This document shows, piece after piece, positions 25,155 to 33,021 of a DNA stretch of 64,000 nucleotides. The translations under genes were made by a program, and so were the position numbers. How positions within the stretch are numbered: the first letter of the stretch is position 1; the number at the start of each line of letters is the position of its first letter. Origin of the DNA: an uncultured Bacteroidota bacterium (GTDB lineage Bacteria; Bacteroidota; Bacteroidia; NS11-12g; UBA9320); the NCBI GenBank assembly GCA_937124965.1, contig CAKZLB010000049.1:1-64000 (forward strand), given 5' to 3'. The notes beneath the pieces were generated by a model. That model saw only the letters and a program-made list of their open reading frames with translations, ran no database searches and was not told the DNA's origin.

Positions 25155-25970
25155 ATGAAAAAAATATTTTTTATTACCCTTACGACTAGTTTCGCTGTCT
25201 TCTGTCGGGGAGAAGTGAATTTAAGCACAAAAGCCTCATGTAATTCAATCATCTGGTTGAATCAGAGTTCGACTCAGTGTTTTATGTCTACAAGTTCAGA
25301 AAAGCATATTTATTTCAATAGCAACGTACTGAATGGTATAAATGAATCCTCCGATGCTATTTCAAGCACACATCTGTTAAATGGTAATCACCTTTTTTCT
25401 GAATTAACATTTAAACCAAAAAGAACCTTTCTAAAAACTGGGGAATTAACTACGAAATCAGATCATTCCATCTTTTTGGAAATAGGCGGAAGCTCACCTT
25501 TTTTTTCAGTAAATTATGAATACAACATAGCAACATTATCGAAGGGCTCAATTGTTTCTAGCATCGGTATTCATCATCCTGCCGGAATATCAATAGAAGA
25601 CAGAGGAGTGATACAATCTAATGGAACGATCAAACGAAAACGTGTACTTACCGATGTCATTATTCCATTTCGCCTAAGCTGGATATCGCATAACGGACGT
25701 AAACATCACGCTGAGATTGGTGTAGGATTGACCTATTACACCATACCGTTCGTTGTACGATCTTACGATATGGTTAAACCAATATACTTCGGAAAAAACA
25801 GGGGCAATCGAGGCATTTTTTTTATTCCAACTACAGGATACAGATTTACCGCATCCAATGGGACTATCGTCCGACTAACATTAACCCCGTACATAAATCA
25901 ATATACCGATCCTATCGTGCAACTTTATGGAGGAGTTTCTTTTGGCTATCAATTTCGTAAAAAAACCTAA
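25155..25970 (+). CDS. Predicted outer-membrane beta-barrel protein (cassette 7)
   Basis: A 271-residue protein with a signal peptide (residues 1-16). From about residue 95 it has alternating strands with GGSSPFFSVNYEYNIA, SSIGIHHPAG, HAEIGVGLTYYTIP and a C-terminal strand YGGVSFGYQFRKKT, typical of small eight- to ten-stranded barrels. Its function is unknown. The attC-like site expected downstream is interrupted by a MITE-like element. Confidence 0.62.
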   Translation: MKKIFFITLTTSFAVFCRGEVNLSTKASCNSIIWLNQSSTQCFMSTSSEKHIYFNSNVLNGINESSDAISSTHLLNGNHLFSELTFKPKRTFLKTGELTTKSDHSIFLEIGGSSPFFSVNYEYNIATLSKGSIVSSIGIHHPAGISIEDRGVIQSNGTIKRKRVLTDVIIPFRLSWISHNGRKHHAEIGVGLTYYTIPFVVRSYDMVKPIYFGKNRGNRGIFFIPTTGYRFTASNGTIVRLTLTPYINQYTDPIVQLYGGVSFGYQFRKKT

Positions 25971-26023
25971 AAGGAAGTTTGTATTAAAAAGCTTCTCTCA
26001 CTGTGGCCATTGCTTTAGACATA

Positions 26024-26036
26024 GGCGATAACTAAC
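26024..26036 (+). other. Left half of disrupted attC-like site 7
   Basis: GGCGATAAC (26024-26032) or AACTAAC (26030-26036) is the candidate left core. The MITE-like element begins at 26037. The matching right half, CCCGTTTGCAG with the core G at 26539, appears about 500 bp later, after the element and the transposase remnant. Confidence 0.42.
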
Positions 26037-26292
26037 AACCTGAGTTCGATTATTATTTATGGTTTAGACCGCTTGGAAATAGTGATTGTCAACTAAAATT
26101 TATGCAGTAATAGCGGGCTATTTCAAATAATTTTTAGGAAGAGAAGCGCTTTTTCCTAGTGAAATAAGTATGTGTTGTTCCATAAAACCCAATATACTTC
26201 GTTGGATTTAATCCGCTAAATCTTCACAAAACCGCCTTGTCTATTGACTTTTATGAAATTCTAAACCTATGAAGAAGAATCGAACTCAGGTT
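26037..26292. mobile_element. MITE-like element, copy B (256 bp)
   Basis: Same terminal inverted repeats as copy A (AACCTGAGTTCGATT and AATCGAACTCAGGTT). Almost identical to copy A at both ends, but the middle 182 bp between GGATTT and CGCTAAATCTTC are missing. It lies inside attC-like site 7 and directly abuts the IS1182-type remnant. Confidence 0.82.
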
Positions 26293-26549
26293 TAAACAAT
26301 AAAGCACGACTTTACCAAAACAAAACACTTAACTCCCAAGGAAACCTGCCCTATCATCCATCGGAATTACTCAAACTCTATTTGTATAGATATCAAAGTG
26401 GTGTTCGAAGTAGTCCTAAACTGGCACATTGTTGTCGAACCAATGTTGAAGTGATGTGGCTTTTAGGAGGACTACACCCGCAAACCACTTTTATGCTATT
26501 TTCGAATAAACTAAAAAATGGTTGTTGCACAGACTCCCGTTTGCAGTAA
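26289..26549 (+). pseudogene. Fragment of an IS1182-family transposase
   Basis: One frame reads LPYHPSELLKLYLYRYQSG and then SSPKLAHCCRTNVEVMWLLG (26346-26489), the conserved N-terminal signature of IS1182-type DDE transposases (YHPxxLLKLYLYGY, SSRKLE, NVExMWLLGG). Nothing before 26346 matches, nor does the sequence after GLHPQTT. The catalytic part is gone. The frame runs into the cassette boundary at 26539 and stops at 26549. Confidence 0.82.
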
Positions 26550-26560
26550 TTGACAGATAA

Positions 26561-27169
26561 ATGGAATTCAAATACTACGTATATCTTATTGGTGGTGTTC
26601 TCATCGTGTTAATGGCGATATACACACTCTTGACTTACATATTCCCATCAATAAGTCTTAATAAACAGGTCATAGATGTTGAATTTTCGGAGACTCTTGT
26701 AATCCCTGAATTTGCAGAATTAGGCGAATTTACATACAGTAATTATGACGAAAAGTTACTAAATGAAATTGTTATTCCATTTTGGAAGGATTTTAAAGTT
26801 GACCTAGATGATGAGGCTTCCGAATTTGAGTTAAATTTTGATTCGAATGATAAAAAAATAAATGACCAACAAAGAGCAGGATACAAATCAATTGTTAATT
26901 ATTCAGGTCATGACTGGCAGAATATTCTTATTGAAATCTTGGTGTATTACAGAGAACTCTATTCGGACTATTAAGAATTTGATGCCCCTATTATTAAAAA
27001 CACTGAAGATTTGAGAAGATCAATCGAACTTAATAGTATATCCATTCATCGATCAGGCATCGTTGGCATGTCGTTCAATTGCACTTGGGATGAAGAACAT
27101 GGCCTGGGAGTAAGAATTGATAAAAACAAAAATATTAATGTTGGCGGAGCATCAGAGGCATATTATTAA
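26561..27169 (+). pseudogene. DUF6985-like membrane-anchored protein broken by an in-frame stop (cassette 8)
   Basis: The frame from ATG 26561 codes 137 residues (one membrane segment at about 5-28, then an acidic soluble domain) and stops at TAA 26972-26974. The same frame then stays open for 64 more codons and gives a typical family ending: GIVGMSFNCTWDEEHGLGV, then INVGGASEAYY and TAA at 27167-27169. The whole gene would be 202 residues. A single nonsense change therefore splits it. Cassette ends match: GTTTGCAGTA at 26539 against TACTGCTATC at 27174-27183 (8 of 10). Confidence 0.78.
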
Positions 27170-27176
27170 AAGATAC

Positions 27177-27291
27177 TGCTATCGTCCGCTACGCATAGCT
27201 CGCGTTTTCGTCACGCGAAATCAATCATGGGTTAACAAATCAATTCTTATCTTCGGGGCAAACAACTTTGGTAGTAATCCGCACGTTGTGT
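27177..27291 (+). other. attC-like site 8 (115 bp)
   Basis: Left core TGCTATC at 27177-27183, right core GTTGTGT at 27285-27291, the same right core as site 3. Outer arms (CTATCGTCCGCTACG and GTAGTAATCCGCACG) pair imperfectly; CGCGTTTTCGTCACGCG forms an internal hairpin. Confidence 0.5.
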
Positions 27292-27296
27292 AGCTG

Positions 27297-27872
27297 ATGA
27301 CCATTAGTCAAAATTTAAAAAGAATGACATCAATATACTGCTCAAATAAACTAGAAAAACTAATTGGCACCGCGCTTTTTGAATCCAATGACGAGTCGTA
27401 CGAATCCGATTTTGGTGATTGGTTTGCTCATTATAAATCCTTCAGAAGAAAGAAGTGCCTTTTTCTGATTCATGTTCCTACATATTACACCATTGTATTT
27501 GCCGATTTCAAGAAAAAAGACATTGTGAATCTCCAAAATGACTTTTACCAATTGTTGGAATCAAGACTCATTAATGACTTGATTATCAAAAGCAATCATA
27601 ACCTGGATTTAGGAAAGTTGATCGGTGGCATCAATTTCCATAAATCCAACAACGACAAAAAAACCATAGCCACGCTGAATCAACGGATTTATGACTTTGA
27701 AATTCATCTTGACTGGCATAACTTATCCTTCGAGGAAAAAGACATGTTATATATGAATGCCTTGCTCAATAAGAGTTTGAGTAAATCTAGGTATGGCAAA
27801 AGAAATGACTATATAAACCCTGTAACGGAAATGAAAGAGAAAATTAAAAATTACACCCAACAAAACAAATAA
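27297..27872 (+). CDS. DUF6933-family protein (cassette 9)
   Basis: A 191-residue protein, or 182 from Met10 (MTSIYCSNKL, ATG 27324), which fits the family better. It has the DUF6933 features YCSNKLEKLIG, KCLFLIHVPTYYTIVFADFKKKD and a C-terminal NDKKTIATLNQRIYDFE. The role is unknown; relatives are scattered in accessory DNA. It starts 5 bp after attC-like site 8. No matching right cassette end was found. Confidence 0.72.
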   Translation: MTISQNLKRMTSIYCSNKLEKLIGTALFESNDESYESDFGDWFAHYKSFRRKKCLFLIHVPTYYTIVFADFKKKDIVNLQNDFYQLLESRLINDLIIKSNHNLDLGKLIGGINFHKSNNDKKTIATLNQRIYDFEIHLDWHNLSFEEKDMLYMNALLNKSLSKSRYGKRNDYINPVTEMKEKIKNYTQQNK

Positions 27873-27977
27873 CAAATGCACTTTGGGATACTACGTTTAG
27901 GCAAACTTTTGTGATTAAGTATGACCTATTCAGTTTTAAAGACTTACCCGAAAAAAACAACAAACCTTAGATATAAT

Positions 27978-28016
27978 ACCATATGGTTTCATATATTTGT
28001 AAAACCAAAAGGTTTT
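27978..28016 (+). promoter_or_regulatory. Promoter with twin ACC-N4-GGT operators
   Basis: ACCATATGGT at 27978-27987 and AAAACCAAAAGGTTTT at 28001-28016 are both symmetric and share ACC-N4-GGT. Their centres are exactly 26 bp apart and bracket the consensus -7 box TATATTTG at 27992-27999. The following ArsR-type regulator (28440-28757) is the likely ligand. The same 26-bp layout occurs at 41315-41359. Confidence 0.6.
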
Positions 28017-28024
28017 ATACTTTA

Positions 28025-28447
28025 ATGAAAAATACAATTCAATTCAGGATTACATATGACCACACCTTAGCGGATGTATGGAAAGCCATAACAGACAAAG
28101 AGGCCATGAGCGAATGGCTAATGCCGTGCAATATTGAACCAGTAGTCGGTCACAAATTTCAGTTCAAGACTAAACCCTTCCCGGGTTTTAATGGCACAAT
28201 CGACTGTGAGGTATTGGAAGTAATAGAAAACAAGCTACTATCATTCAGCTGGAGTGGAGGTCCGTTAAAACAAACCAGAGTCAGTTTTAGACTCGAAAAA
28301 GCAGAAGACAAAACTATCCTCAATTTTGAACATAGCGGTTTTGACGGCTTTCTAAATAAGCTCATTGTCCAAAAGATTTTATCCAATGGTTGGAAAACCA
28401 AAATACTCCCGGTTCTTTTACTAAAATACCTCAATAAAAATGGGTGA
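28025..28447 (+). CDS. SRPBCC / AHSA1-like protein
   Basis: A 140-residue protein from ATG 28025 (the longer frame from 27983 crosses the promoter). The START-like fold is marked by TYDHTLADVWKAITDKEAMSE near the N-terminus, GHKFQFKTKPFPGF, and the C-terminal helix SNGWKTKILPVLLLKYL. Such proteins bind hydrophobic ligands or act as co-chaperone-like factors. It overlaps the ArsR-type gene by 8 bp, a frequent pairing in which the regulator controls its own SRPBCC partner. Confidence 0.85.
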   Translation: MKNTIQFRITYDHTLADVWKAITDKEAMSEWLMPCNIEPVVGHKFQFKTKPFPGFNGTIDCEVLEVIENKLLSFSWSGGPLKQTRVSFRLEKAEDKTILNFEHSGFDGFLNKLIVQKILSNGWKTKILPVLLLKYLNKNG

Positions 28448-28757
28448 TGTATTTAAAGCATTATCAGATTCAACGAGAAGGGAAATATTGCTTATGCTCA
28501 TTGAAGAATCAAGCAGCATTGGTGAGATCGCTGAAAATTTCAATATGTCAAGGCCAGCAATTGCGAAGCATGTTAAAATACTGCAACGAGCAGATTTACT
28601 TACCATTGAAACCGATCTAACAGATGGTAGACAGCGAAACTGTGTTGCCCAACTAGAAGCCCTTAAAGAAGTGCAGGATTATATTTGTAAATTGGAAAAA
28701 TTCTGGAATGCGAAAATCAATAACCTCGAAAAATACCTCTCAAAAAAGAACACGTAA
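28440..28757 (+). CDS. ArsR-family winged-helix regulator paired with SRPBCC protein
   Basis: A 105-residue regulator: MGDVFKALSDSTRREILLML at the start, then FNMSRPAIAKHVKIL as recognition helix and a C-terminal dimerisation helix. There is no cysteine metal-sensor motif, which suggests the SdpR-like, non-metal subgroup. The start overlaps the SRPBCC gene. It probably binds the twin operators at 27978-28016. A second pair, in the order regulator then SRPBCC, is at 41363-42135. Confidence 0.88.
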   Translation: MGDVFKALSDSTRREILLMLIEESSSIGEIAENFNMSRPAIAKHVKILQRADLLTIETDLTDGRQRNCVAQLEALKEVQDYICKLEKFWNAKINNLEKYLSKKNT

Positions 28758-28759
28758 AA

Positions 28760-28832
28760 TATACCAAGCGAATAAAGCCTGCGTCGTTTTTCTTTTGCGT
28801 TTGGGTAATACATTGTAGTATTATTTGGTATA
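28760..28832. repeat. Inverted repeat downstream of the ArsR-type gene
   Basis: TATACCAA at 28760-28767 and TTGGTATA at 28825-28832 are perfect complements. Inside, AATACATTGTAGTATT forms a second palindrome. It sits where a cassette recombination site would be expected but lacks clear AAC/GTT cores. It could be a decayed attC or a weak terminator. Confidence 0.45.
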
Positions 28833-28880
28833 AATTGTAGTAATAAGCTATTTAAAAATGACCGACAGTAAAAGAACAAA

Positions 28881-29534
28881 ATGTTAAGACGAAAATTACA
28901 ATCATATTTTGACAGAGTATATCCACACTCCAAAATTGAATCCGAACACACGCTAGGTGGACAAGTTCATATTCGCTTTGAACTTGGTGGAGATAAAGAA
29001 AATGGCACAACTGATAGAGTTAATCAGTCGACAAAAAGAGCTTCGACAATTTTCAAAGAAACATTTACTGACCTCACACACGAAATTTTTATTCTAATTT
29101 ATGAATACCAAAGAGAAAACATTTTCAACGCCACTAACAACTATTTACACAATCAGTTTCCTGACGATAGATTCAAGAAATTTCATAATCAATTGGAATC
29201 AGTTAATACTTGCTACGGCACTATAAACGAAAATGGGAATTATATCTTAGAAAACGAAGAAGTAAGAATTATAATAGGAAAACTACCTGTTACGGTCATA
29301 AACGTAGAAAATATTCTGAACGGAATTGCGAACACGGAAATGGGTTTTGCGCCAGGGATAGCCCAAAGTATTTTCTTTTTCGACCCAAAAACAGACAGAG
29401 CTTTTCATATGTATGATGATAGGGGTTGTTATGTTTGGAGCAACAAAGCAGACAAAATTCGAGACATTTACCTAAAACGCAATAACTGGATTGTTGAATA
29501 TCACAGACCGGAAATTGAAGAGTATTTTGAATAA
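28881..29534 (+). CDS. DUF3885-family protein
   Basis: A 217-residue soluble protein. The C-terminal part has the family ending FHMYDDRGCYVW, then KADKIRDIYLKRNNWIVEY and a closing acidic YFE. The N-terminal part includes HIRFELGG. DUF3885 proteins are of unknown function and often occur in toxin-immunity or accessory regions. The stop is directly followed by attC-like site 9. Confidence 0.8.
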   Translation: MLRRKLQSYFDRVYPHSKIESEHTLGGQVHIRFELGGDKENGTTDRVNQSTKRASTIFKETFTDLTHEIFILIYEYQRENIFNATNNYLHNQFPDDRFKKFHNQLESVNTCYGTINENGNYILENEEVRIIIGKLPVTVINVENILNGIANTEMGFAPGIAQSIFFFDPKTDRAFHMYDDRGCYVWSNKADKIRDIYLKRNNWIVEYHRPEIEEYFE

Positions 29535-29617
29535 TTATAACGACTTATAGCAATGCCGATATGCATTAGCAGCACAACGCCTACGCACATTCCAAACTAC
29601 GCCTCAACCCGTTATCG
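29535..29617 (+). other. attC-like site 9 (83 bp)
   Basis: Left core TTATAAC at 29535-29541, right core GTTATCG at 29611-29617 in the context CAACCCGTTATCG. It shares GCACAACGCCTACGCAC, TTCCAAACTACGCCTC and CCCGTTA with site 6 and is almost the same length. No matching start was found for its cassette. Confidence 0.58.
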
Positions 29618-29635
29618 CTGGCAGCAATTTAAAAA

Positions 29636-30142
29636 ATGAAAAAAGGACTGACAATCATATTGACTTTAGCACTCGGATTCGGACTCGGATGGTGGTTAAA
29701 TGAAATGAACCGATTTGCTGAAGCTGTGGCCACTGACACTGAAAATCCTGACGTACATTCAAACGACTCAGTAATTGTTTTGGAGAACTCGGAAATTGGA
29801 AAAGAAGATTTTGACGAGTTCTTTTACAAATTCATGATTGAACCTGATTTTCAAAAATCAAGGATAAAATTCCCACTTGAATTCGTAGGTTTCAAAGTTG
29901 GATCTCGAGGTGTAGAAACTGACACAATTTACTTGAAAAAAGACCAGTGGGAACACAACCTTTACTATCTCAACGAATCAGCTATTCCTGTTATCTATGA
30001 CAATAACGAAATGCAATTAAAGGATACAGATGAACGAGTTTTTGTTTGGTCGGGTGTTGAAAATGGAACTTACGTCACTTCATATTTTAGACGAATCGTT
30101 GGAAAGTGGTTCCTAGTTAAAGAAGAAGATTTATCGACTTGA
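29636..30142 (+). CDS. DUF4348-like membrane-anchored protein (cassette 10)
   Basis: A 168-residue protein with an N-terminal membrane anchor or signal (residues 3-21, LTIILTLALGFGLGWWL). The domain from about 55 has EDFDEFFYKFMIEPDFQKSR, KFPLEFVGF and the ending FRRIVGKWFLVKEED, typical of DUF4348. The function is unknown. It starts 19 bp after attC-like site 9. Confidence 0.72.
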   Translation: MKKGLTIILTLALGFGLGWWLNEMNRFAEAVATDTENPDVHSNDSVIVLENSEIGKEDFDEFFYKFMIEPDFQKSRIKFPLEFVGFKVGSRGVETDTIYLKKDQWEHNLYYLNESAIPVIYDNNEMQLKDTDERVFVWSGVENGTYVTSYFRRIVGKWFLVKEEDLST

Positions 30143-30158
30143 AAATTAAAAAGCTTAC

Positions 30159-30292
30159 CTACAACAACGCATATATCTTGTGGGAATTGAACGGCTATCA
30201 GCAGGGCCGACAGGTGGTATTTTCGGTTCGCAACCAGCCTTGGTTTCGGCGGAAAAGAAAGTACTTCGAAATCGCTATAAGTAATTTGCAAA
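30159..30292 (+). other. attC-like site 10 (long type, right core lost)
   Basis: Left core CTACAAC at 30159-30165, then AACGCATATATCTTGTGGG, an inner block with GCCTTGGTTTCGGCGGA, and AATTTGCAAACC, all colinear with sites 1 and 3. Where those end CCGTTGTG this one reads CCTTTAAC, so the GTT core has been lost and the site is probably dead. Confidence 0.6.
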
Positions 30293-30306
30293 CCTTTAAC
30301 CTCAAC

Positions 30307-31050
30307 ATGTATCACCTTTTTAAACTCACAGTCTTAATACTCTTATTTTCTTGTTCAAATATCAAGGAACATAAACCACCTGAGCAATCTCAACCGAAGC
30401 CTTACAAGGAAAATCATGTAGATATTGACACGATACTTGAGCGTAATGCTCCTGCCCTACTCGACCTTACCAAACACCAACTTTTTATCGATACAACACG
30501 AAGTTCAACGTTTTACAAAGAAATATTGGATTGGAAACCAAATGAGTTTGATGATCAAGCCGTACAATACTATTGTAACGAAATATCGAAAACAATTGAT
30601 TTAAGGAAAGTCGACTTAAAGCAATTCCCTCGTGACTGGATATTGCTTCATTCCATAAACAACCAATTTGTCGCCTATAATCCCATAAATGGCATTGACT
30701 GGAGATTTCGTCTGACGGATAATTCAGTTAACGAATATTCGATTGAGGCAGATGCTGACAAGATCTCTAAGGTCATTTCGCTGAAACCAGATGAACTAGT
30801 CTTGGAACTAAGAACTATTCCCAAAAAGAGTACGGCTCATGTTATGTATCTCAGAATTAAAAAAACAAAAATTGCATATCTATACAGTCTTCAAAAGTCA
30901 TATACGTTAGATTTTGAGACAACCAATGAAATTAAATTAATCACTCCGTTAGAAAACCTAACTAAGTTTGACCTTGTTGTGAATCATTCTCCAGTGCTTA
31001 TAAACTCAAGAGTCAGGTTCGACAGCATTAAAAGAACAATGTTAGAATAG
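30307..31050 (+). CDS. Predicted lipoprotein, unknown
   Basis: A 247-residue protein from ATG 30307, with a lipoprotein signal ending LLFSC (Cys16). An upstream in-frame ATG at 30139 would add 56 residues that are simply the translation of attC-like site 10, so it is rejected. The mature part has DTILERNAPALLDLTKH and a C-terminal beta-rich region. No family is recognised. It lies 4 bp before the SUKH gene and may be co-transcribed with it. Confidence 0.7.
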   Translation: MYHLFKLTVLILLFSCSNIKEHKPPEQSQPKPYKENHVDIDTILERNAPALLDLTKHQLFIDTTRSSTFYKEILDWKPNEFDDQAVQYYCNEISKTIDLRKVDLKQFPRDWILLHSINNQFVAYNPINGIDWRFRLTDNSVNEYSIEADADKISKVISLKPDELVLELRTIPKKSTAHVMYLRIKKTKIAYLYSLQKSYTLDFETTNEIKLITPLENLTKFDLVVNHSPVLINSRVRFDSIKRTMLE

Positions 31051-31054
31051 AAGT

Positions 31055-31606
31055 GTGATGAAACACTGGACATCCTTTAAAAATGTTTCCGAAAACAAGT
31101 TTAAATCGTTAACCATTCAACAATGTTGGGGATTTCAAATTCAAAAAAACACCAAATGGAATGTGGGTTTATCGACTGACGAAATAAACAAAATGGAAAC
31201 TGAATTCGGGTTTGAGTTTCCTAATGATTATGTTCATATGCTTGAGTCGATTAACGGGTTTAACACTCCACATATATCTATAGATCCAGAAGGTAATGAA
31301 CCAGACGAATTCGAAAGGAGGTGTTATCAATATCCAAACGATTTAAATAAAACCCAATGGCTAATTGATGAAGTTAATCAGTACAAAAACTTTGCAATTG
31401 TTTGTCTGAACGAATCCAGTTTTAATACATCCTCCATTGAAGGATTTGTTCCGTTATACGGACATAGAGCTCTAGTTGTTTTGCAAGATAAAACCAAATC
31501 ACCAGTGCTTTCGATTTGGGGAAACGACATTATTGTTTTTGGCAAATCACTTCTTGATTATTGGTGTAATGAATTAGAATTAAATATTCAATGCATAAAA
31601 CCTTAA
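31055..31606 (+). CDS. SMI1/KNR4 (SUKH) family protein
   Basis: A 183-residue protein. The SUKH core begins at about residue 40: STDEINKMETEFGFEFPNDY, then LESINGFNTP and a Glu/Asp-rich loop, with FVPLYGHRALVVL (about 129-141) near the middle of the C-terminal half. The family includes immunity proteins to bacterial toxins. It follows a lipoprotein gene by 4 bp and precedes an SRPBCC gene by 16 bp, probably one operon. No cognate toxin is visible. Confidence 0.85.
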   Translation: MMKHWTSFKNVSENKFKSLTIQQCWGFQIQKNTKWNVGLSTDEINKMETEFGFEFPNDYVHMLESINGFNTPHISIDPEGNEPDEFERRCYQYPNDLNKTQWLIDEVNQYKNFAIVCLNESSFNTSSIEGFVPLYGHRALVVLQDKTKSPVLSIWGNDIIVFGKSLLDYWCNELELNIQCIKP

Positions 31607-31622
31607 ATTACGATACAATCTC

Positions 31623-32117
31623 ATGAACAACTTCAATTGGACATCTTTCACCAAAAAAATTGCCATCAAAGCAGAACTTTCAGACCTATACGACGCTTGG
31701 ACTATTCCACGGGAACTTGAAAAATGGTTTCTGAATAAAGCGGTTTATTATAGTCATGATGGAACGCAAGTTCCACGAAACGAGAACATTAAACAAAACG
31801 ATGTTTATGAATGGTCATGGTTTTTATTTGACGTTGTTGAAAAGGGAAAAGTGATTCAAGCCAATGGGAAAGACCAATTGCAATTCTCCTTTGCTGGTAA
31901 TTGTATTGTTGAAGTAAAACTGACTCAACACGATGAAAATGTTATCGTTGAGCTCTCTCAAAGTCATATTCCAACCGATGATCAATCTAAAAGAAACATT
32001 CGTCTCGGCTGCGATTCTGGATGGTCGTTTTTCTTAGTCAATCTGAAATCTGTTTATGAAGGCGGATTGGACTTGAGAAATAAAGATGAAATGCTGAAAG
32101 GGATGTTAAATAATTGA
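31623..32117 (+). CDS. SRPBCC / AHSA1-like protein
   Basis: A 164-residue protein with the START-like opening KIAIKAELSDLYDAWTIPRELEKWF, a VYEWSWFLFDVVEKGKVI central strand pair, and the C-terminal helix GWSFFLVNLKSVYEGG. It has no adjacent ArsR-type regulator, unlike the SRPBCC proteins at 28025 and 41683. Confidence 0.83.
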   Translation: MNNFNWTSFTKKIAIKAELSDLYDAWTIPRELEKWFLNKAVYYSHDGTQVPRNENIKQNDVYEWSWFLFDVVEKGKVIQANGKDQLQFSFAGNCIVEVKLTQHDENVIVELSQSHIPTDDQSKRNIRLGCDSGWSFFLVNLKSVYEGGLDLRNKDEMLKGMLNN

Positions 32118-32243
32118 CTTTTGGTCAATTACTAAACTGTAAGACTAAACAACAAGTTTGTTAAATATACCAATGGTGAGTATTTAGTGACACTGTATCT
32201 TTATGCATTTGATTTAAACTAAATCATTTAAATAAACACGGTT

Positions 32244-32537
32244 GTGTGTCATATCACATTTACTAGAACAGCGTATATTGAAATTGGAAAATGCGATTCT
32301 GATAAAATACACAGCAACATTAAAGAAACAAGCCAATATGTTTTGTATCTGCATGCTATCGAAAACGAAAAACAACCATTTAAAAGAGAAATAATACGAT
32401 TAAACTGCGGCGAATGAATAACTGCGTTTGGATATCCAATTCATCAAAGTAAAACAGTATTAGCAATATTTGCCTTTGATAAGACCAAACTAACACCAAT
32501 ACAATACCTAATTCTAAGACAAATCAATATGAATTAA
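32244..32537 (+). pseudogene. Remnant of an unrecognised gene with an internal stop
   Basis: From a possible GTG at 32244 one frame gives a plausible protein (AYIEIGKCDSDKIHSNIKET, then RLNCGE), stops at TGA 32415-32417, and continues in the same frame with ITAFGYPIHQSKTVLAIFAF to TAA at 32535-32537. The sense on both sides of the stop suggests a decayed gene of about 97 codons. The family is unknown. The remaining parts of 32118-32549 hold nothing recognised. Confidence 0.4.
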
Positions 32538-32549
32538 TCTATCCAAAAT

Positions 32550-33007
32550 ATGCCCAGCACATACTCCCAACTTTATATACAAATTGTATTTGCAGTAAAA
32601 CACAGACAAAATCTCTTACAGAAACCTTGGAGAGATGAAGTCTTTAAATATATGGCTGGAATCATTAAAGAGAAAAATCAAAAACCAATAATCATTAATG
32701 GTGTCGAAGATCATGTTCATGTGTTTGTTGGCTTAAGACCTTCAATGGCTATATCTGATTTAGTGCGAGATATAAAGAATAACTCTACAAATTTTATTAA
32801 CAAGCGTCGGTTTATAAAAACTAAGTTTCAGTGGCAAGAAGGATTCGGCGCTTTCTCGTATGCCATTCACAAATTGAAAACGTATATCGTTATATCGCCA
32901 ACCAGGAAGAACATCAACGTAAAAAGTCATTTAAAGAAGAGTACATTACCCAACTTAGGAAATTTGAAATTGAGTACAACGAAAAGTACTTGTTCAGTTG
33001 GTTATGA
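32550..33007 (+). pseudogene. REP-associated (IS200-like) tyrosine transposase, frameshifted
   Basis: The start (MPSTYSQLYIQIVFAVKHRQ) and the catalytic HVHVFVGLRP with the HUH-type His-hydrophobic-His motif are intact, as is the WQEGFGAFSY motif. After about residue 112 the frame leaves the family; the +1-shifted frame then resumes as ENVYRYIANQEEHQRKKSF and ends KYLFSWL at TGA 33005-33007. One base is missing near 32877-32883. Without the shift the frame runs on to 33095 through REP sequence. The catalytic tyrosine, normally in the ANQ-side helix, is in the shifted part. Confidence 0.88.
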
Positions 33008-33021
33008 CAATTGCTTCTATG

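Noticed and set aside
27873-28024. An attC-like site between the DUF6933 gene and the SRPBCC gene
   Set aside because: No complement to the cassette start (GTTGTGTAGCTGATG) and no paired cores were found.
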